From Taeniopygia guttata (taxonomy: Eukaryota > Chordata > Aves > Passeriformes > Estrildidae): a stretch of 64,000 nt of DNA. Position 1 is the stretch's first letter. Each line of letters begins with the position of its first letter. Position numbers and translations under genes: made by a program. Below the pieces are notes generated by a model. That model worked only from the letters and a program-made list of their open reading frames with translations. It was not told where the DNA came from and did no database searches. Location: positions 8,574,501 through 8,638,500 of the forward strand of contig NC_133043.1 in assembly GCF_048771995.1 (NCBI RefSeq). The letters are read 5' to 3'. This document shows, one piece after another, positions 23,701-38,700 of the stretch.

Positions 23701-26700
23701 AACATTTCAGAACTAAGGTTTTCTGGCTCATAGAAATTTCAGGGCCATTTGGAATAAACCAACATTCCTACACTGCACTCTACAAATGTCCTTCTCTGCT
23801 GCAGTGACAAACATTTCTCCTCTACCCTAAGTACTGACTGAAAGGGTTGGAGGTCAGTTTTTCATTCCAGACCAGAAGCTGGGATGGGCACAGACAGAGG
23901 GGAAGGGGTGATGGGGCTGTTAATTACTCAGCAGGTCTTTCATCTTGCGCTTCTCCTCCCTGGAGATCCGAAAGCTGGACTCAGAGAAGGTGTCACGGAT
24001 GATCTGCAGAGGAAGAGAATGGAGAGGCTTCCATTGCAAAAGCCACACCTGGCTGTGCTGGAGCACCTGAGGCTGCTAAACTGAGTCTCAGAGAGGAGTG
24101 AACAGGGACTGTGTGGATCTGGGGAAGAGACTTGCACTGTTTGGGATGGAGAAGTGAAGGTAACTCATGCAATGTAATTATGCAGTGTTTTGTCCCCAGA
24201 GAGACAACTGGCCTTGAGCCATACTCACTCCAGTGCTTACCTGTTCACACAGCAAGTTCAGACAATAAGGGTGGCTGAAATTTTCTTTGGGATAAAACAC
24301 CTGCAAGAGGAGGGCAATAGTGGTGTTACAGATATTGCAGAAGTAGCTCCCTGGGGATATTTTGCAATCCATAAGCCCTGCTGCCAGGGAGGAGTGAGTT
24401 CATCTCCAGGGACAGGCAGGGAGGAGACACTGAATGTAAACAGAAGGACCAGGAGTGAAGGACCAAAACCTGAGTCAGACCAAGGGATGAGCCCTGGTGA
24501 GTTTAGCACACTCTCCGGTACATGATTTTAAACACATTTGTACTATATTAGCAGGAAAGCACCAGGCAACAACAAATTCAGTTCTAGATTTCTCAGTAGT
24601 ATAAAGGGAGGAAAGGACAGGTACAGAAACTGAGACAAGTGTCAGTAAGGCAGAGCAGGACCCGGATTCCCCATGACATGATCCCCTGCCTCCAACTCCT
24701 GTGTGTGTGATCCCAGAATTATCTTTGTGCTCTTAGCTTGCATTGAGTACTTATGACCAAAAAAACCCATTTTAACCAAAGATGGGACGAGCTCCCCTCC
24801 CCAGCCAATCCTCAGCTAAGGAACTGAACCTCTTTGCGCAGAAAAATTTTCCAGGCAGGGTCGACATAGGAAAAGCTGACGCTGGTGGTGAGCTTGTACA
24901 GCTGGGTCTTGATCCCATCATCACCTGCCACTGTCACAGCAGAGTCTGCATGGGGAGAAAAAGCAGTGAAGATGGGCTGAGAGGGTTACAAGGTCCTTTC
25001 CATCCACCAAAGACCTACCAGGAGAAAGGGGACAGTTCCTGATGGAATATTCCTGTCAGGGAATCTCCTGAAGGTCAGTGACCAGCTCATGTGAGCACAA
25101 ACCAGTCATTCCCAGAATTTCTGGTAGCATTTACACTTCCACTGTCTAGCCACAAAGTTCACTGCTAAGAACAGAAACACTCCAGGGACTGGGAGCACTC
25201 AGCCTCCCACATGAAATACTCCCTCGGTGCTTGAGGTTGAAGACACAGGTTTCACTGTGTGTCATTACAAACAAGCTGCTAAAGGTTTCAGAGGAACATA
25301 GAAGTTCTCCCCTGAGCTTGGAGACTGCAAGGTTCTGGTTCAGGGCACCCAAAACTAGCACCAGATTGTGTCTCTGCATATGTGTTAAGGACAGGCTCAG
25401 TCTGAAGGCAACTGCTCAAAGTTCTTACTTTATGAGACAGGAATGTCTTCATTTAAGCACTTCAAACTTTCAAAATTTCAGAGTATATAGACAAATAATG
25501 TAGTAATTCCCATACCTCAGCTGTTTCTGTATCCCTATTCCAAAGCATGAAGTAATTTTTCAGGCTAATCCAGTTACTTTGATTTACTTTCACAGGATTT
25601 CCTAAATAATATTTTTTTAAGAGAGGAGGAGCTAATAGGGAAATTCTTTTATACCAGGGAAGTTGCTGCAGAATGGAGTCCTTCAGTAATGTGTTTGACT
25701 GACTGTTCCTTGCAGGTTATGGCTGATGAGAATTTTAAACAGCTTGAAATACATTGGTACAGGTATCCAATGTATAAAATTAATTCAGGCTCACATGGAA
25801 ATTCAAAGGCAAAACTAAGACTGAATAACACTTCCAAACTACTGCTGATAACTATTACCTCTACTTTTTTAAAATGGGCAGCATCCAAACACTCTTTATG
25901 TGTCCAAGGTCTCCCAGGCTCAGCCTCACTCTGAGAAACATTCCTGAGCCTGTCTCTAAGATCCCTCCAGAGGTTTGTAAGGTGAAAGACCTGGCTTCCC
26001 ATTCCTCCCTGGTCTAAAGTCCACCCACTAATTGCCACTTTGATAATTATGCTGTAGGTAAACAATAAAAGGAGCTTTCTATTTTTAGCTGCATTTTTCA
26101 GAAGGGAAGAGTTAAGGGCTGGGAAGTGCCACGCAGGCTGCTGGGCCAGGCTGGAACTGTGACATCTGATTGCTCACAGATAAGATTGCACCATCTCCTG
26201 GTCTCACACAGCTCCCTCAGCCCCTGGCACACTGCCTGCTGCCAGGACCTGTGCCATGACTCTCCTGGGCTGATTCCAGCCCCATCCCCTCCTGCCCTGC
26301 CACCAAATCCCACATGGGTGAAACCAGTACTCACCCTTCCCTGTGGATTCCTGCCTGCCTTGGTCCTCAGGCATTGGTGGGGGAAGAGGGGGAGCTTGAG
26401 GAGCCTGGGCAGCTGGTGGGGCATCCTCTGGTTTGAAGATGGACAGGAGAGGCAACTGCTTTTCCTTGATAGAGCTGGAAGCTTGGCCTGGCTTGGGTTT
26501 GACAGGTGGAGGTGTCTTCTTCTCCTGTGGCACAGGAGATGGCTGCAAGACAGCAAAACATTTGAGCCAGTCTTTTCCTGCATTCCTGGGCTCTGTCCTG
26601 ACACTGCTGTTCCAAATCATCTTAGGGCAGCAGTCCACCCCTGGAGCAAGATCTGTGTGAACAGCCCACCACTGCCTTTAGATCAACACAAAAATCTACA

Positions 26701-29700
26701 AAGAGATGATCAACCAAAACCAGAGGACCAAGTATTTGAGATCAAAACCTCTGGTTTGGAAAGGAAAAAAGGATGTTAACAAGCCAAAGCCTTGGTGCCA
26801 AACATGGAGAACATGAGTTGCTTGCTTCCAGATCAGCCTTTAGCATTTCACAACAGCACTTGCTGCTCCAGAACCTTTTCTTCAGGACCTCAGATGACTT
26901 TACAGGAACTCAGTCTAGGGTGGGTAGGACCATGGTGTGAGCTCCCAGTTATCTCACAACCCAGCCAGAAATCACCTGGCTGCTCCTGCAGCGCCAGGGA
27001 GATCCCAGCCTGCTGCAAATGGGACGGACAGGCTCTCTCTGCTGAGCTCCCGAAGCAACCAGAGAGCAAAGAACTCACTGATCGCTGAGGTGAGGGGTTC
27101 ATCATTCCCAGTTTGGCCAGAGCCTCATTTTTGGGGTCATTCTTCTTTATAAATGGCTTGGGTACTTTCCTGCAAGGGAACACAGGACAGCATTATGGGG
27201 TTTGGGCACAATGGAGCCACATGGCAGAGCTGAGATAGAGAACCCAATGTCCCTCTGGACCACAGGGGGATCCCACATTCTTACCTGGTGGGCTGGAGGG
27301 GCTGGGGCTCAGGGGCTGGTCTGCTCTGGTACATTTTGATGATGTTCCTGATCTCACGGCTGGGTGCAGGAAGCTTCTCAGGGCCTGAAGGCTTCACTAC
27401 AGGTGGCTCCTTCTTTGGTTTTGGTGTCTCTTTCTTTGGCTTTGGCTCAGGAGGTGGCAGAGGGGAAGCAGGAGCTGTTTGGGTGACAGCTTTTATCAAC
27501 AGACCAGCAAAGACACAGGAGAAATCCCTTTATCTCACTTGACCTTCATTTTCTTTCCCTCTGATGCTGCCTGGCAATGGCCTGACATTCCTCTTTCCTC
27601 TCCTGTCTAGATGTAGACTCCCAGAAGAGTCAGATCCTTTCCTCCTCTGCCTAAATCCTGGCCTGATGTTCCTGGAAAGTTCTTCCTTGTCAACCTGCTT
27701 GAGTCTCCACTGCATAACATCTTACCTGGCTCTGGTTTAGGGACAGGCTTCACTTCTTTCCTCTTCTCCAGCTCCTCTTTTTTCCTCTTCTCCAGCTCCT
27801 CTTTTTTCCTCTTCTCCAGCTCCTCTTTCTTCCTCTTCTCCAGCTCCTCTCTTTTCTCCTCCTCCTCCTCCTCTGTTGGCTGGGGTTTTGCTGGAGGAGT
27901 CCAGGTTTTGCTAGGTCTGACTTTCTTCACTCGAATGTGCTGCTCTCCTGTATAGAAAGGGGGACTTGACTAGTCAAACCCACACCAAAAACCTGGCACT
28001 GATGGCACAGTTCTCACTCTTGCCTCAGTCAGCAAAAACCTCTTTCCTAGAGTGAGGGAGAATGTGGCAGTCACATACCCAGAGATTTCTATAAAACTGG
28101 CCCCACAACAGCTCACAGTCTGAACTGTAGCTAGCAGAAGAGCCCCAAACTCCTGCACACACGTCACCAGCAGCTCCTGCAGGGATTAGCTGGATTCCAG
28201 ACAGGGAGACAAGAACACCTGGGCATGCCAGGAAGGCTGCAGAGCAAGGTGTTATGATGAGTGAAATTCCCGAAGTAGCAGATGCTCACCCAGCTTCTGG
28301 AAGTACTCTTTCTTCTGCTGGAAGGTTTCCCGAGGACAGTCATCATCATCACTGCTGGAGAACTCCTCTTCCACGTAGTCATAATCCTGCAGACAGTGCA
28401 CAACTTGTTTAGTTAGCACCAGCCAGCAGTACCTCTGCAGTGCCCTTCACTCAGGGGTGATTTTGTCTCAAACTGTTCTGATCTAGAACCTCTCCACACC
28501 CAGGAGTGTCCCAATAGGTCAGTTTGTAACACAAGGAGCTCTCGGCCAAGCACAGAGAAGGGGGATTATGTTAGAGGTTCCATACAGCTTGCTGGAAGAT
28601 AAAGAACTCAGAGTAATTAATTCTCCTGTGGAAAAATTCAGCTTAACTGGAGAAGAATTGGCCAGCCTTGCAGCCAAACCTCCACAGAGCAAAAGCCACT
28701 GAGATGTGACCCTTAAAGACTCAGCAAGCAGAGTTTGAAAGGTCTCAGTATCATCAGGAAGCACAAATCTCTGCTCTCCTCTCTGCCAAAGCACAGCCAC
28801 ATACAGATGGACGCAGAGCAAACACCAGACACGGAATTCAAACCAAACCCACCACGGTGTTTGTTTCTCATACCGGCTCTTTTGCCACAGCTGGTGGCTC
28901 TGGAGACCTTGGGGGTGTTGCAGCAGCCTGGCTGCTGGGAGGCTTCTTGGGTTTTGGGAGAGTGGCTGGGGCTGAGGCTTGTGCTGGGCTTGAGACTCTT
29001 GGCCTTGAGTTCTCCAGAGACTTTTGCCGCTTCTGCAGCTCCTGCTGCTGCTGCTGCTGCTGGGAAATGCTCATGGCTTGAAGGGTCATCTGCTGGGCCT
29101 GGGGAAGGAATTGCAATGTCCATGAGCTCTAGGCTACACAAACCCAGCCATCAGCCACAGGTTGTCCTGTTTTTCCACTGTTAATCAATCCCAAAACATC
29201 CACATAATGCAAGGCAAATCTCCCAGTGTGTGGACAAGGCATGCCCAGGGAGTCTTCTCCCACCTGGCCGAGGATACAGTGCTCCTAACACCCCCCAAAG
29301 GCACAGCTGCCAGCCTGGGACTGCCATGCACTCACAGGGCTTTGCACAGAAAGCAGAACACTGCAGACCTGCATCTATAGCAAATCCCAGCTTAAAACTC
29401 CATGGGAATTACAGCTGAATCTTCTCAGGGCCTGCTCCTCTCTCTGCTCCTGGTGCCTCAATGTTCCCAAAGGACACAAAGGGGCAAAAAGAGGGCTCCC
29501 AGTTTTGTAGTTTTAAATAATCCCCACTTTATAATGGGGATTAAAATAGAATTCACCCCAGTGAGCAGAGAGTGACACAGAGCAGGCCCAAAGAGGAGGA
29601 GAGCTGGGCTTCCCCCTGCAAGGCACAAACACCGATGTGTTCCCCAGGTCCTGGGGCCTTTCCACTCACCATGAGCATGGCCTGCTGGTTGATAAAGGCT

Positions 29701-32700
29701 TGCTGCTGTGCTGCCAACTGGCTGGAATCTACAGCTGGAACCACAGGCTGGGGCATCACCATGGCTGTGGAAGACAACACACACGTCTTCAAAATCCTAA
29801 AATCCTACAGGTGAACGTTCCCCACTGAGCCCCTCAGCTGACACTGAAATGCACAGGCATCACTGACAGCCCCCTTCCACCCCTCTCCTCTGCAGTCACA
29901 GAAACACTGCTATTACCTGGCACAGGTGAAACCCCACCAAGGCCTGGCATCACGGGCATGGCTGCTGGCATCCCCACCATGGAGGGCATGGGCTGGTAAA
30001 CTGGTGCTTGAGTCATTCCAGACAAGCCTAGAGGCAAAAGACCAAATGAACAGTGCTTTGGAGAAGCCCAAATGAGAATATCCTGAGCAACCCCAGAGAG
30101 CACTTCTGGTGCTCTCCACATGCACCAAACACAGCAGGACACAGCAAAGCTCAGGTGGAAAAAGGAAACCTAAGAAAAATGTGTGGCCTGCCAGATTTTA
30201 AATAGCAGTATCCAGACTCTGTTTCTGCAGCCTAGCTTTTGACACCACCATTTTTCATGATTAAGATTATAAATAAATCCTGCTTGAGTATGATTACAGA
30301 AGCTTTCTCTTGAGCACTGGGCAAAGATCTCTGGGGCTGGGACTGTCACACTGCTGTCTTTGCAGTGAGTGGCCTGGATGGCATTGTGTGTCATGGGGAG
30401 GAGCTGTGGGAAGAATGGAATTCCTCTGCTCCCAGCAGTCAAGTCCCATATGGGGTCACAAACAAACCCCACTGAGTGTGAAGCCAGCAGTGCAAGGGGT
30501 GTGGGGGTCAGACTCAGCTGAGAGGAGTCAGCACACAGCACAAATCTACTGAGTCATTATGTCCTTACCAATGAGAATGATCCTGGGATGATCATCATAT
30601 ACCTCACCCATCTAAGAAGCCACCTAAGTGACAAACTGGTCTCAGGCCAGTGATCTGTAATAGGGCTTGTCATGCCCCAGAGCCTCTCCAATAGCCAGAA
30701 GTAGTGCCTGTCTCAGGAATGACTGAACTGGATATTTCCCACCTTTCTGAGACTGCTGGGTGTGCTCCTACCCATGCAGATTTGTCAGTGCCATTAATAT
30801 ATTGGGGTTTTACTCCACCTTGCTGCAAATGCCAGAGTCTTAGCGCCACAAAAATGAGGAAAACTAAAGAAACCAAACACGCAAACCAGAACCTCTTCAG
30901 GGTTCAGACTTACTAACCCAAGGAGTAGCTACAGATGATGGAAAGTTCTGTAAGGAAGTAATAAAAAAGATTTAAACCACCCCCGATAAAGGCACCAACT
31001 GCTCTGCGAAAGCATGGGGTGAATAGAAGGTGAATACATGACTTACAAATATCTGTCTAGGGAAGAGGGGTCTGGGTCAGAAACAAGCTACATGCTGCCT
31101 TGACCCCAAGGCCAGCTCAGAAGAGAAATTACAAGCACAACAAAGCAGTTCCCTTATCTAACACCTCTGCAAAGCATCTGTCTCACCTAGGAGGAGTGCA
31201 GCCTCTGCTAAAGCCCAGTGCTCTGCATGAACCAGCTGAGCATGCAATAATTAGCATTTAAGGGGCTCCCTGACTTGTGCTCACTGAAGGTTGTGCAGTC
31301 CCAGGTGTTCCCAGCTGTCCCCATGCCCTTACAGACCTGTAGAAGGAAAGATTCCTCTCTGTGTGGGTCCAATCTTCCCACCTCCTTTCATGCGCCTGGT
31401 GAGAATCTCCCTGCTCTCCAGATCCTGCACCAAAATAAAACCTAAACAGTTATCTGAGCTCAGAGGGACAGACTTCCCAGAGGGAAAGACATTCAAAGGC
31501 ATGTCTGAGCTGAGCAGGGCAGTGAATAGGCAGGAAAAACTTGAAGGATTCACAGGGACTGGAGAGCTGCAGAGAGAAGGCAGGAGGGAACATCAGGGCA
31601 CTTACAGATACTCTGGAGCTCTGATGCAGCACAGGGCTGAAGAGATCATCCACATAGTGATCCAAGCCTACAGGGGTCCTCAGGTCATCTCTAAACCTTG
31701 GATCTGGGAGCAGAGAGAAGTCTGGTGACAAGGCAGGTAAGAAACATTCCCCTGCCTCCAGTCTCTATTACTCACGTTTCAGAGCAGAGCTCTACAACAA
31801 GAAGAATCATCTGAATCCCCCTCTGCCCTGATGCCCTGGCTGGGACCCATCTGGCCCTTCCCAGTGTCAGCCACAGTCCTGGGCTAAAGCTCACCTGGAT
31901 GGAGACCAAGAGGTTCTGGAGGCAGGCTGGGTGGGGGGAAGAGAGGGGCCTGGATACCTGGAGCAGGAGGGATCCTGTTGAAGAGGAAAATGGGATGAGG
32001 ACCAGAGTGCTGAAAGATGGACCACAAGTGATGGGGCAGGAGGAATAGGTGGCTCACATGTCCAGGTCAGAGGAGTGGAGGATGCTCCTGTCCCTTTCTG
32101 GAGTGATGGGGTACTCAGTGGGGGCCTGGGAGGAGCTGATGAAGTTGCTGGTCTCCTCCATCTCTCCAATGAGGTCCAGCACAAAGTCACAGCCCAGCAG
32201 GTCCTGCCATGTGTTGCCAGTGAACATGGAGACAGACCACCCTCGAGTCTTCTTGTCACAGCCCCTGGGAGAGGAAAGGTGTCCAGGCAGGCAGGGGAAA
32301 GGGAGAGGGAGGAAAACATTACATTCAGTTTCTTCTTGCCTTGTCTATCCTTTACGTCCTTTAGATTTAGGGTATGAATCAACTATTAAGTGCCCAGGGT
32401 TAGAAAAAAAACTAGAATCATTCAAGATTTGTCCTTTTTATCAATTACTTTTTTCTCTGAAGTTGCTCTCAGAGATCACACCAGTGGTTCCTCTGTTCCT
32501 AAAGAAGCCCATTGTTTATGGTTGAGGGTTGTGTTAAGGGTGAAGAAGGGAGCACAGACTGGAGTGGGCAAGAAGTGACTATTCTACATGTGACCATATA
32601 AATCTCAGCCTGAAGACCAAAGCAGGCTGAACATTAGAGCCGGTGACAGCCTGTCACACACCCCCAGCCCTGCTCCTGTCCTCTGGCAGTACCTTGCACT

Positions 32701-35700
32701 CAGAATCCAGGCTGCATACTGCTCCCCAGTCATCCAGGACTCCACCTCAGCTGAGAACTTCTCCTCTGGCACAGAGAGCAAAGTCAGTACCCACAGCCTC
32801 CCTGGCAGGACCCAAAGCAACACCCACATTCCATGGGACACAGGTAGAGCCCAGCTGGAAAGTTTCACACACTCCTGAGCAGGGCCACAGGGCTGTGGAG
32901 CTAAGACTGGCATTTGAGGACTGAAAGCTCATGGAAGGCTCCACATGAACACATTCACTTCCAAAATATCTGTTTCATGTCACTTCCAAAATATCTGTTT
33001 CATGGCACAGGTTGACATTTCCAACCTGACAGGTTTGCTTGGGGATCACTCCACTCACAAGGAGCCAGAGTAGGGATGTTCTGTGTTCAATTCATAGAGC
33101 TGCTAGTTGCTCAAGAGGCAGCTTCAGGTAATATTTGAGAAGGGAGAAGGGTAGAAAGTACCTTTAACAAATACTGCTGCATGGGCTGTCATGAATAGCA
33201 GCCCTGCAGAGATGCACAGCCTGAAAAACCCTCTGTTGAGCAGGGCCCAGACCCAGGAGAATCTCATTCCTTCCCCTGAGAAGCAGGTCCCACCATGCCC
33301 AGACCTTGCAAGTTTTGGGTCTAAATTCAGATGCTTGTTTCCCCATGGTTGTACCAGCAAACAGTGTTCTGATCCACTTTACTTAGCTGAGGGAATTATT
33401 TCCCAAATGCTGATTACTGCACTGGAAAAGCCCTTAGAGACTAAAAGACAGCAGGAGGGCAGAAGACTGAGTTACCATTAAAGGTATGAACATCCAGCAC
33501 CATCTTCCCTCTCCTCTGGTTTGCTGTCCACTCCAGCTGGGTGGGAGGGTAAGCCCGAGAGGGTGCAGGCTCTGTCTCTGTGCACTGAGCTGCCGTCAGC
33601 ATCTTGCGCTGGCAGACAGCGCTGTAGCCCTCCATGCCATAGTCTGACACAAACCTAGGAGAAGGAGCTGCATGTAGCACTGCTCATCCCTCTTAACCCC
33701 TCTGTAAGCCTGCCTTGGCCTGCCTTTTCTCCTCTTACTTCAGCAGTGGCTTCTCCAGGGCTGGTGAGGGGCCAAAGCAGCTCAGCAGAGTGGCCATCAG
33801 CACCCAGCCTCGCTGGCTGTGCTCCGTGTCCGGGTTCCTCCAGGTCTGGGCAACCACCTGGCTGAAGATTTCATCACGCAGAGCAGCATCCCCCAAACCT
33901 CTGCCAGCAATGTAGTTACCCAGCAGCACCTCCTGCCAGCCACGGAGACTCTGGTCACCGATGAACCGCAAAATCTGGAAGAATCCAGGGCAAGAAAGAG
34001 AGAACTGGAGCTGTAACTCTGTCCCAAACTGTGGTGTAGGGACTTGGAGACATCAGGAGCATACAGCCACACTGGGGTCTGTCTTCAGGTTTTTGTGCAC
34101 CACCAAAGTGCTGAGCAATTTGGGAGGCAACGGTTATAGAGAGTGGATCCTGACTAAAAGTCAAGGTGAGGTCAGTCTCTTCTGAGGTATGACTCAGAAT
34201 TTGGTCTAGGGTGAAATATTTCCCCTTGGGCAGGGCTTAGACACACAAGTAAATGACCATAGGATACTTGCTACTGTGCCCACTGAGTGTTGAAAAGCCT
34301 TTGGTGCAATTAATATTATACCAAGTACTATGGGATGTGGTGGCTCAACACAGTCACTGAAGAAATTATTCAGCTTCTTGATTATGCATATTGCCATCTT
34401 CAATGCTTTTTTAGTTTGCGTTTCTCACCCTTAGGTACAGAATTATTTCTTTCATCCTCTACACTTCAATATATCATGAATTACTTTTTTTTTTTCCTAA
34501 AATGGATGGCTTTGTAAAGAACATTTAAGCATAACAACACTTCTAAAAACACTTAATGGTACCAAGTGTGTCAGAGATTCACTGAGAAAAACAGGGGATG
34601 GTGGTTGTTTAGTTCTCATGGAATTCTTTGTAGCAAATCCCTACTTCATTAGCAAGGGAGAAAAACTGCCTTTGATCTTTAGAAAAATAATAGTGTTCTG
34701 CTTAAACACAATCCTATTCACAAGATTTTATCGAAGCTTATGCTCTTCTATAATTGGGATCACAAGGACAAAACAAGAGACTGTTTTTAGGTATTAACTT
34801 TCTTAATGGGCTTATTTTAATTCTATGTAATTCCCAAAAACATGACTAGATTTACTTAGAAAATATCTGGAGCTCCATTCTATTTTAAAGAAGATATATT
34901 GAGAAATATATGTTTCACATCCACAGAGATGAAATAGCACCATCCCCTTCACACAAACATTCTAGCGTGAGGGTGTGGTTCCAGGTGTACTTTTGCTGAT
35001 GACAAAGTCCCTGCCCTTTTCCAGCCTTTAAACAACAGTTCATTGTCCCCTGTGGGGTACTGACACATCTGTGAGCCCAAGGTGCAAATGAGATGTTTGC
35101 TATAAACCACATCATGGAAAAGGTCTGGGTTAAATGAAACTTTTTTATGACTGGCGGACAAGTAAGTGGTTGAGAAGACAGATTTCCCTTCTCATTGCTA
35201 CTGAGTCTGGAATATTAAAGTTTAGCAGTGCTGTTCCTATATGTCCTGCCAAATTCTCAGGCTCCATCACCAGGCCATTCACTTTGATCCCAGTAGTCTA
35301 TGGCTGGTCTGTGCCTCCTCAAAAACACAGCAACCTTAAGGGGCTGTGTGTGATCACTGTCAGTCTGCTCCAGGGCCTAGAAGGAGCAATTTATTCTGCT
35401 TTTCCAGCCCTCCATGTATTGTAAGAACAGCATCCACCACCAGCAACTTGTATAAAGTCTTCAAAACATTGTCTGTGCCCACCTGTTCTTCAGCAAGGTC
35501 AAGAACAACGTCTCTTACCAATTTGTTAATCTCAAGTGCACTCTCCTGGTGTTCAGCATCCAGGTGGGTTAAGGGGTGCTGCAGAGGCTGACCAGGGGCA
35601 GGGAAATCTGGCTTCTACAATGAAAGAAAAAAAAAATAGAAATATTTGCTCCTGGTGTTGCTAAAACCAGTGTGTCTGCCCACAGGGGAGGCAGTGAAGA

Positions 35701-38700
35701 GAGATAAAAGGAGTTCCCACCTGGAAGTGTGATTTGATGAAGGAGGAGAAGGGATAGCTGTTGATGGTGGGTGGGAGGGAAAGGTCATCCTTAACCTTGA
35801 CTTCTGGGGGCTGTGTCTCTGTTATCTGGTTGGCCTGTGCTTGGTGTCGACCTGCAAGGGAAGGAGGTCTGGCGTGGTGGCAGGACACAAACAATTCCCA
35901 CAGCAGCTCCCAGCTGCCCTGCACCTCTCCCTGCCGAGCCCCTGAACCAGCCCTGGCTGCAGGGACACCCAGCCCAGCCCTGCAGCCTCAGACCCCAGCA
36001 GGACAACCTCACCTCCCTGAGAGCACAAGGACTCCCTTCAGGAGGGAGATTTTACAGCTCTGAGCTTTCTGACTCTTCTCCCCAGGGAACACCTGGAGAT
36101 CCGTCTGCTCTGCAGCATTTACAGGCAGGAAATGCTGAGCCCATACAGAGATACTGCTGACAACAGCCCAGTCCACAAGGAAATGAGAACTCTTTGTAAT
36201 GAGGGATTTCTCATGGATAAGAGAGGAGCAAACCACTAAATGAAGGGATTTCTCAGTGCAGCACAGCTCCTGTGCATTCCTCTCTGTCTAGCTGTGTCCC
36301 CTGATGCTCTCCAATCCTCCCCATTTACATCCCATCAGCTTTCATTTCCAGCAGTTTCACTGTTCCCTGAGCCCCTCTGGCTTACATTGCTCACTAGACC
36401 AGCTGATAGTCCCTGGAGGGCTATGCCATGAAATGTGAGCTATTTGGGAATCCAGCACAGTCTGCTCCAATTCACCAGACTTTTCTGCCTCATTGTCTCC
36501 CTTACTGTCCCCCACAGAGGGCCACAGGCACAGCTGGCTTTGGGTTTGACACCACAGAGAGAGAGAGAGGCAAATTCTGCCTCAACCTATTTGCAGCTTA
36601 AATATTTGTACAGAGAGCTACAGAGGAAACACAACTGCCCAAAACTTAATGCTCAGGGTCAGATTAACAGCTTGTGAAATTATTGCAGTTAGTGGTATTT
36701 TGGTGATTTGAAAACCAATTGGTGCATCCCTAAATTGCTGAATTAATACATACTTAATTTGTTACATTGTTACATCCTTAAGTTATTTTATTGTTATTTC
36801 CTTAGACTGATAAGTTGTTACATCTCAAGTTATTACATTGTTCCAAAATCAAGCTGTTACCCTGTTTCTCCTTCCTTCTATTTTAAACTTCATTTTGAGG
36901 AAATAATTTTTAATGAAACCTGAAAATATTTCTTTGAAATTGTCAAAACTGTCATTTTCTTCCCCTTCAATTTTGTTAAAGATTTTAGAGCAGGTAAAAG
37001 ATGGGTTTAAGTTTTTCCACCCCAGATACTCATCACTACCAGAGACCTGGGTTCATTAAGCAGTTTGCTGTCACATAACTTTGACCAAAGAGTTTTGGAC
37101 CATCCCTGCCATCAGTTCTACCAGCTGAAAAATTAACAAAGATACTGATTTTCAAGTTGGTGCTCTGCCCCCTGGTCCAAGTTGCTTTTCCTCCCTACCA
37201 TGTCAGGAAACAACATCCATGGTACCATTTGCCTTTGTCATATTTACACTGCAGTGATAATGAAGCAAATCCAGCCCAGTGACAGGCAGCAGGGAGAAAA
37301 AAGACATACATTGGTATAAACAAGGAAATACTCAGTGAAACAATGCAGGAAAGGGAGGGAAGGAGGAGGATTTCTCACCTTCAACAAAGTGCAGGAGGTC
37401 TGCGAGCTCTGCAGGGATCTCCAGCAGCCCCACGTCCTGGAGAGAGAAACAGAAACTGGCTGCCAGCAGAGAGAAAACACACAAAACCCCTGAGCTGAGA
37501 CTGGGTGAAACTGCCTTGGAAAAGCTGCCAGGACAGGGATGGAGCACCTGAGCCAAAGCAGGGACTTCTGCCTCCACAACACTCAGAACCATTGCAAATG
37601 GTGAGGTATTGCATGAACACAGCTGTGTGACATGGGCCAGCAAAGGAGGGGAAGGGGAGCAATTCCTAAATAAAAAATCAACTGCCACAAGGGGAAGGAC
37701 AGGAAATTGCCTTTCTTTGACTCATCCCTCATTCCTATCAAGTGTGGTATATTGCACTGTAGAGACTGCACCTGAAGGGTAAGGGCCATTTCCTCCTGCA
37801 CTTTCCTGACAGTTTTCTTTTGATTTTTCAGTATCCAAAAGTGCTACAGAATAAAATGAGACCTGATTCTCATATTTGATATATGTCCTAAGAAAGCTCA
37901 GATCTCTACCAGGGTAATCCAGATGAGAATCTGGCCAATGAATCTTAATTTATCACTGGTTTGCACCTTGCACTGCTGCAGGGTAGGGAGCAGATGTGCC
38001 AATAGAACACAGTGTATCAGCATCACTGCATGTAAAGTCAGCTCAGGGCATTTCAGACAGAACTACTCAGATTAAGGCACTATAAAACCAAGCCAAAGTC
38101 ACAAAACTGAAGCTTTTGGGGGCTTTTTTTGTTTCTTTTTTTGGTTTTTATTTTTGGTTTTTTTTTGGTTGTTGTTGTTGTTTGGTTGGGGGGGTTTTTT
38201 TGTGTGTTTTTTTTTTTTTTTTAAGATCTGCATAGTAACGCCTCTTGTCACCAGCATATTATTCTGACATCTCTCTCCACTTAAAGACAGATTCACAGCA
38301 CTTTTGATCAGCTTGATTTTGGTCATAAGATACTTTACTTCAAATCTGGCTTTTCGATGGTGTATTCAGGAAGTGGACTGTGAATTCCACAGTTCTGGAT
38401 CCACACCTGAGGAAACAGGTGATACAAGAGCACCCAGGGCTAATTTTTCTTGTTGTTACTGAGAGATCTACACAGAATTGTGGATAATATCAATTCAGAT
38501 TCCCTTGATATAGACAGTGCAGAAAATGTGTGTCCAGACTAGACACATCAGTAACAGTATTAGTTAGAAGTGTTGATACAGGCCAAAAGTCTTACAACAC
38601 CTTTAATACATCCCTTCCTCTACATCAGCTTCTGTTAATATATTTATGCAGAAGTGTCTCATTCCCACCCCTCACAATAGAAGATGATCACCAAAAATAA

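Noticed and set aside
26126-26779. 217-codon plus-strand frame
   Set aside because: Antisense shadow of the proline-rich MYO15B exon 26335-26542.
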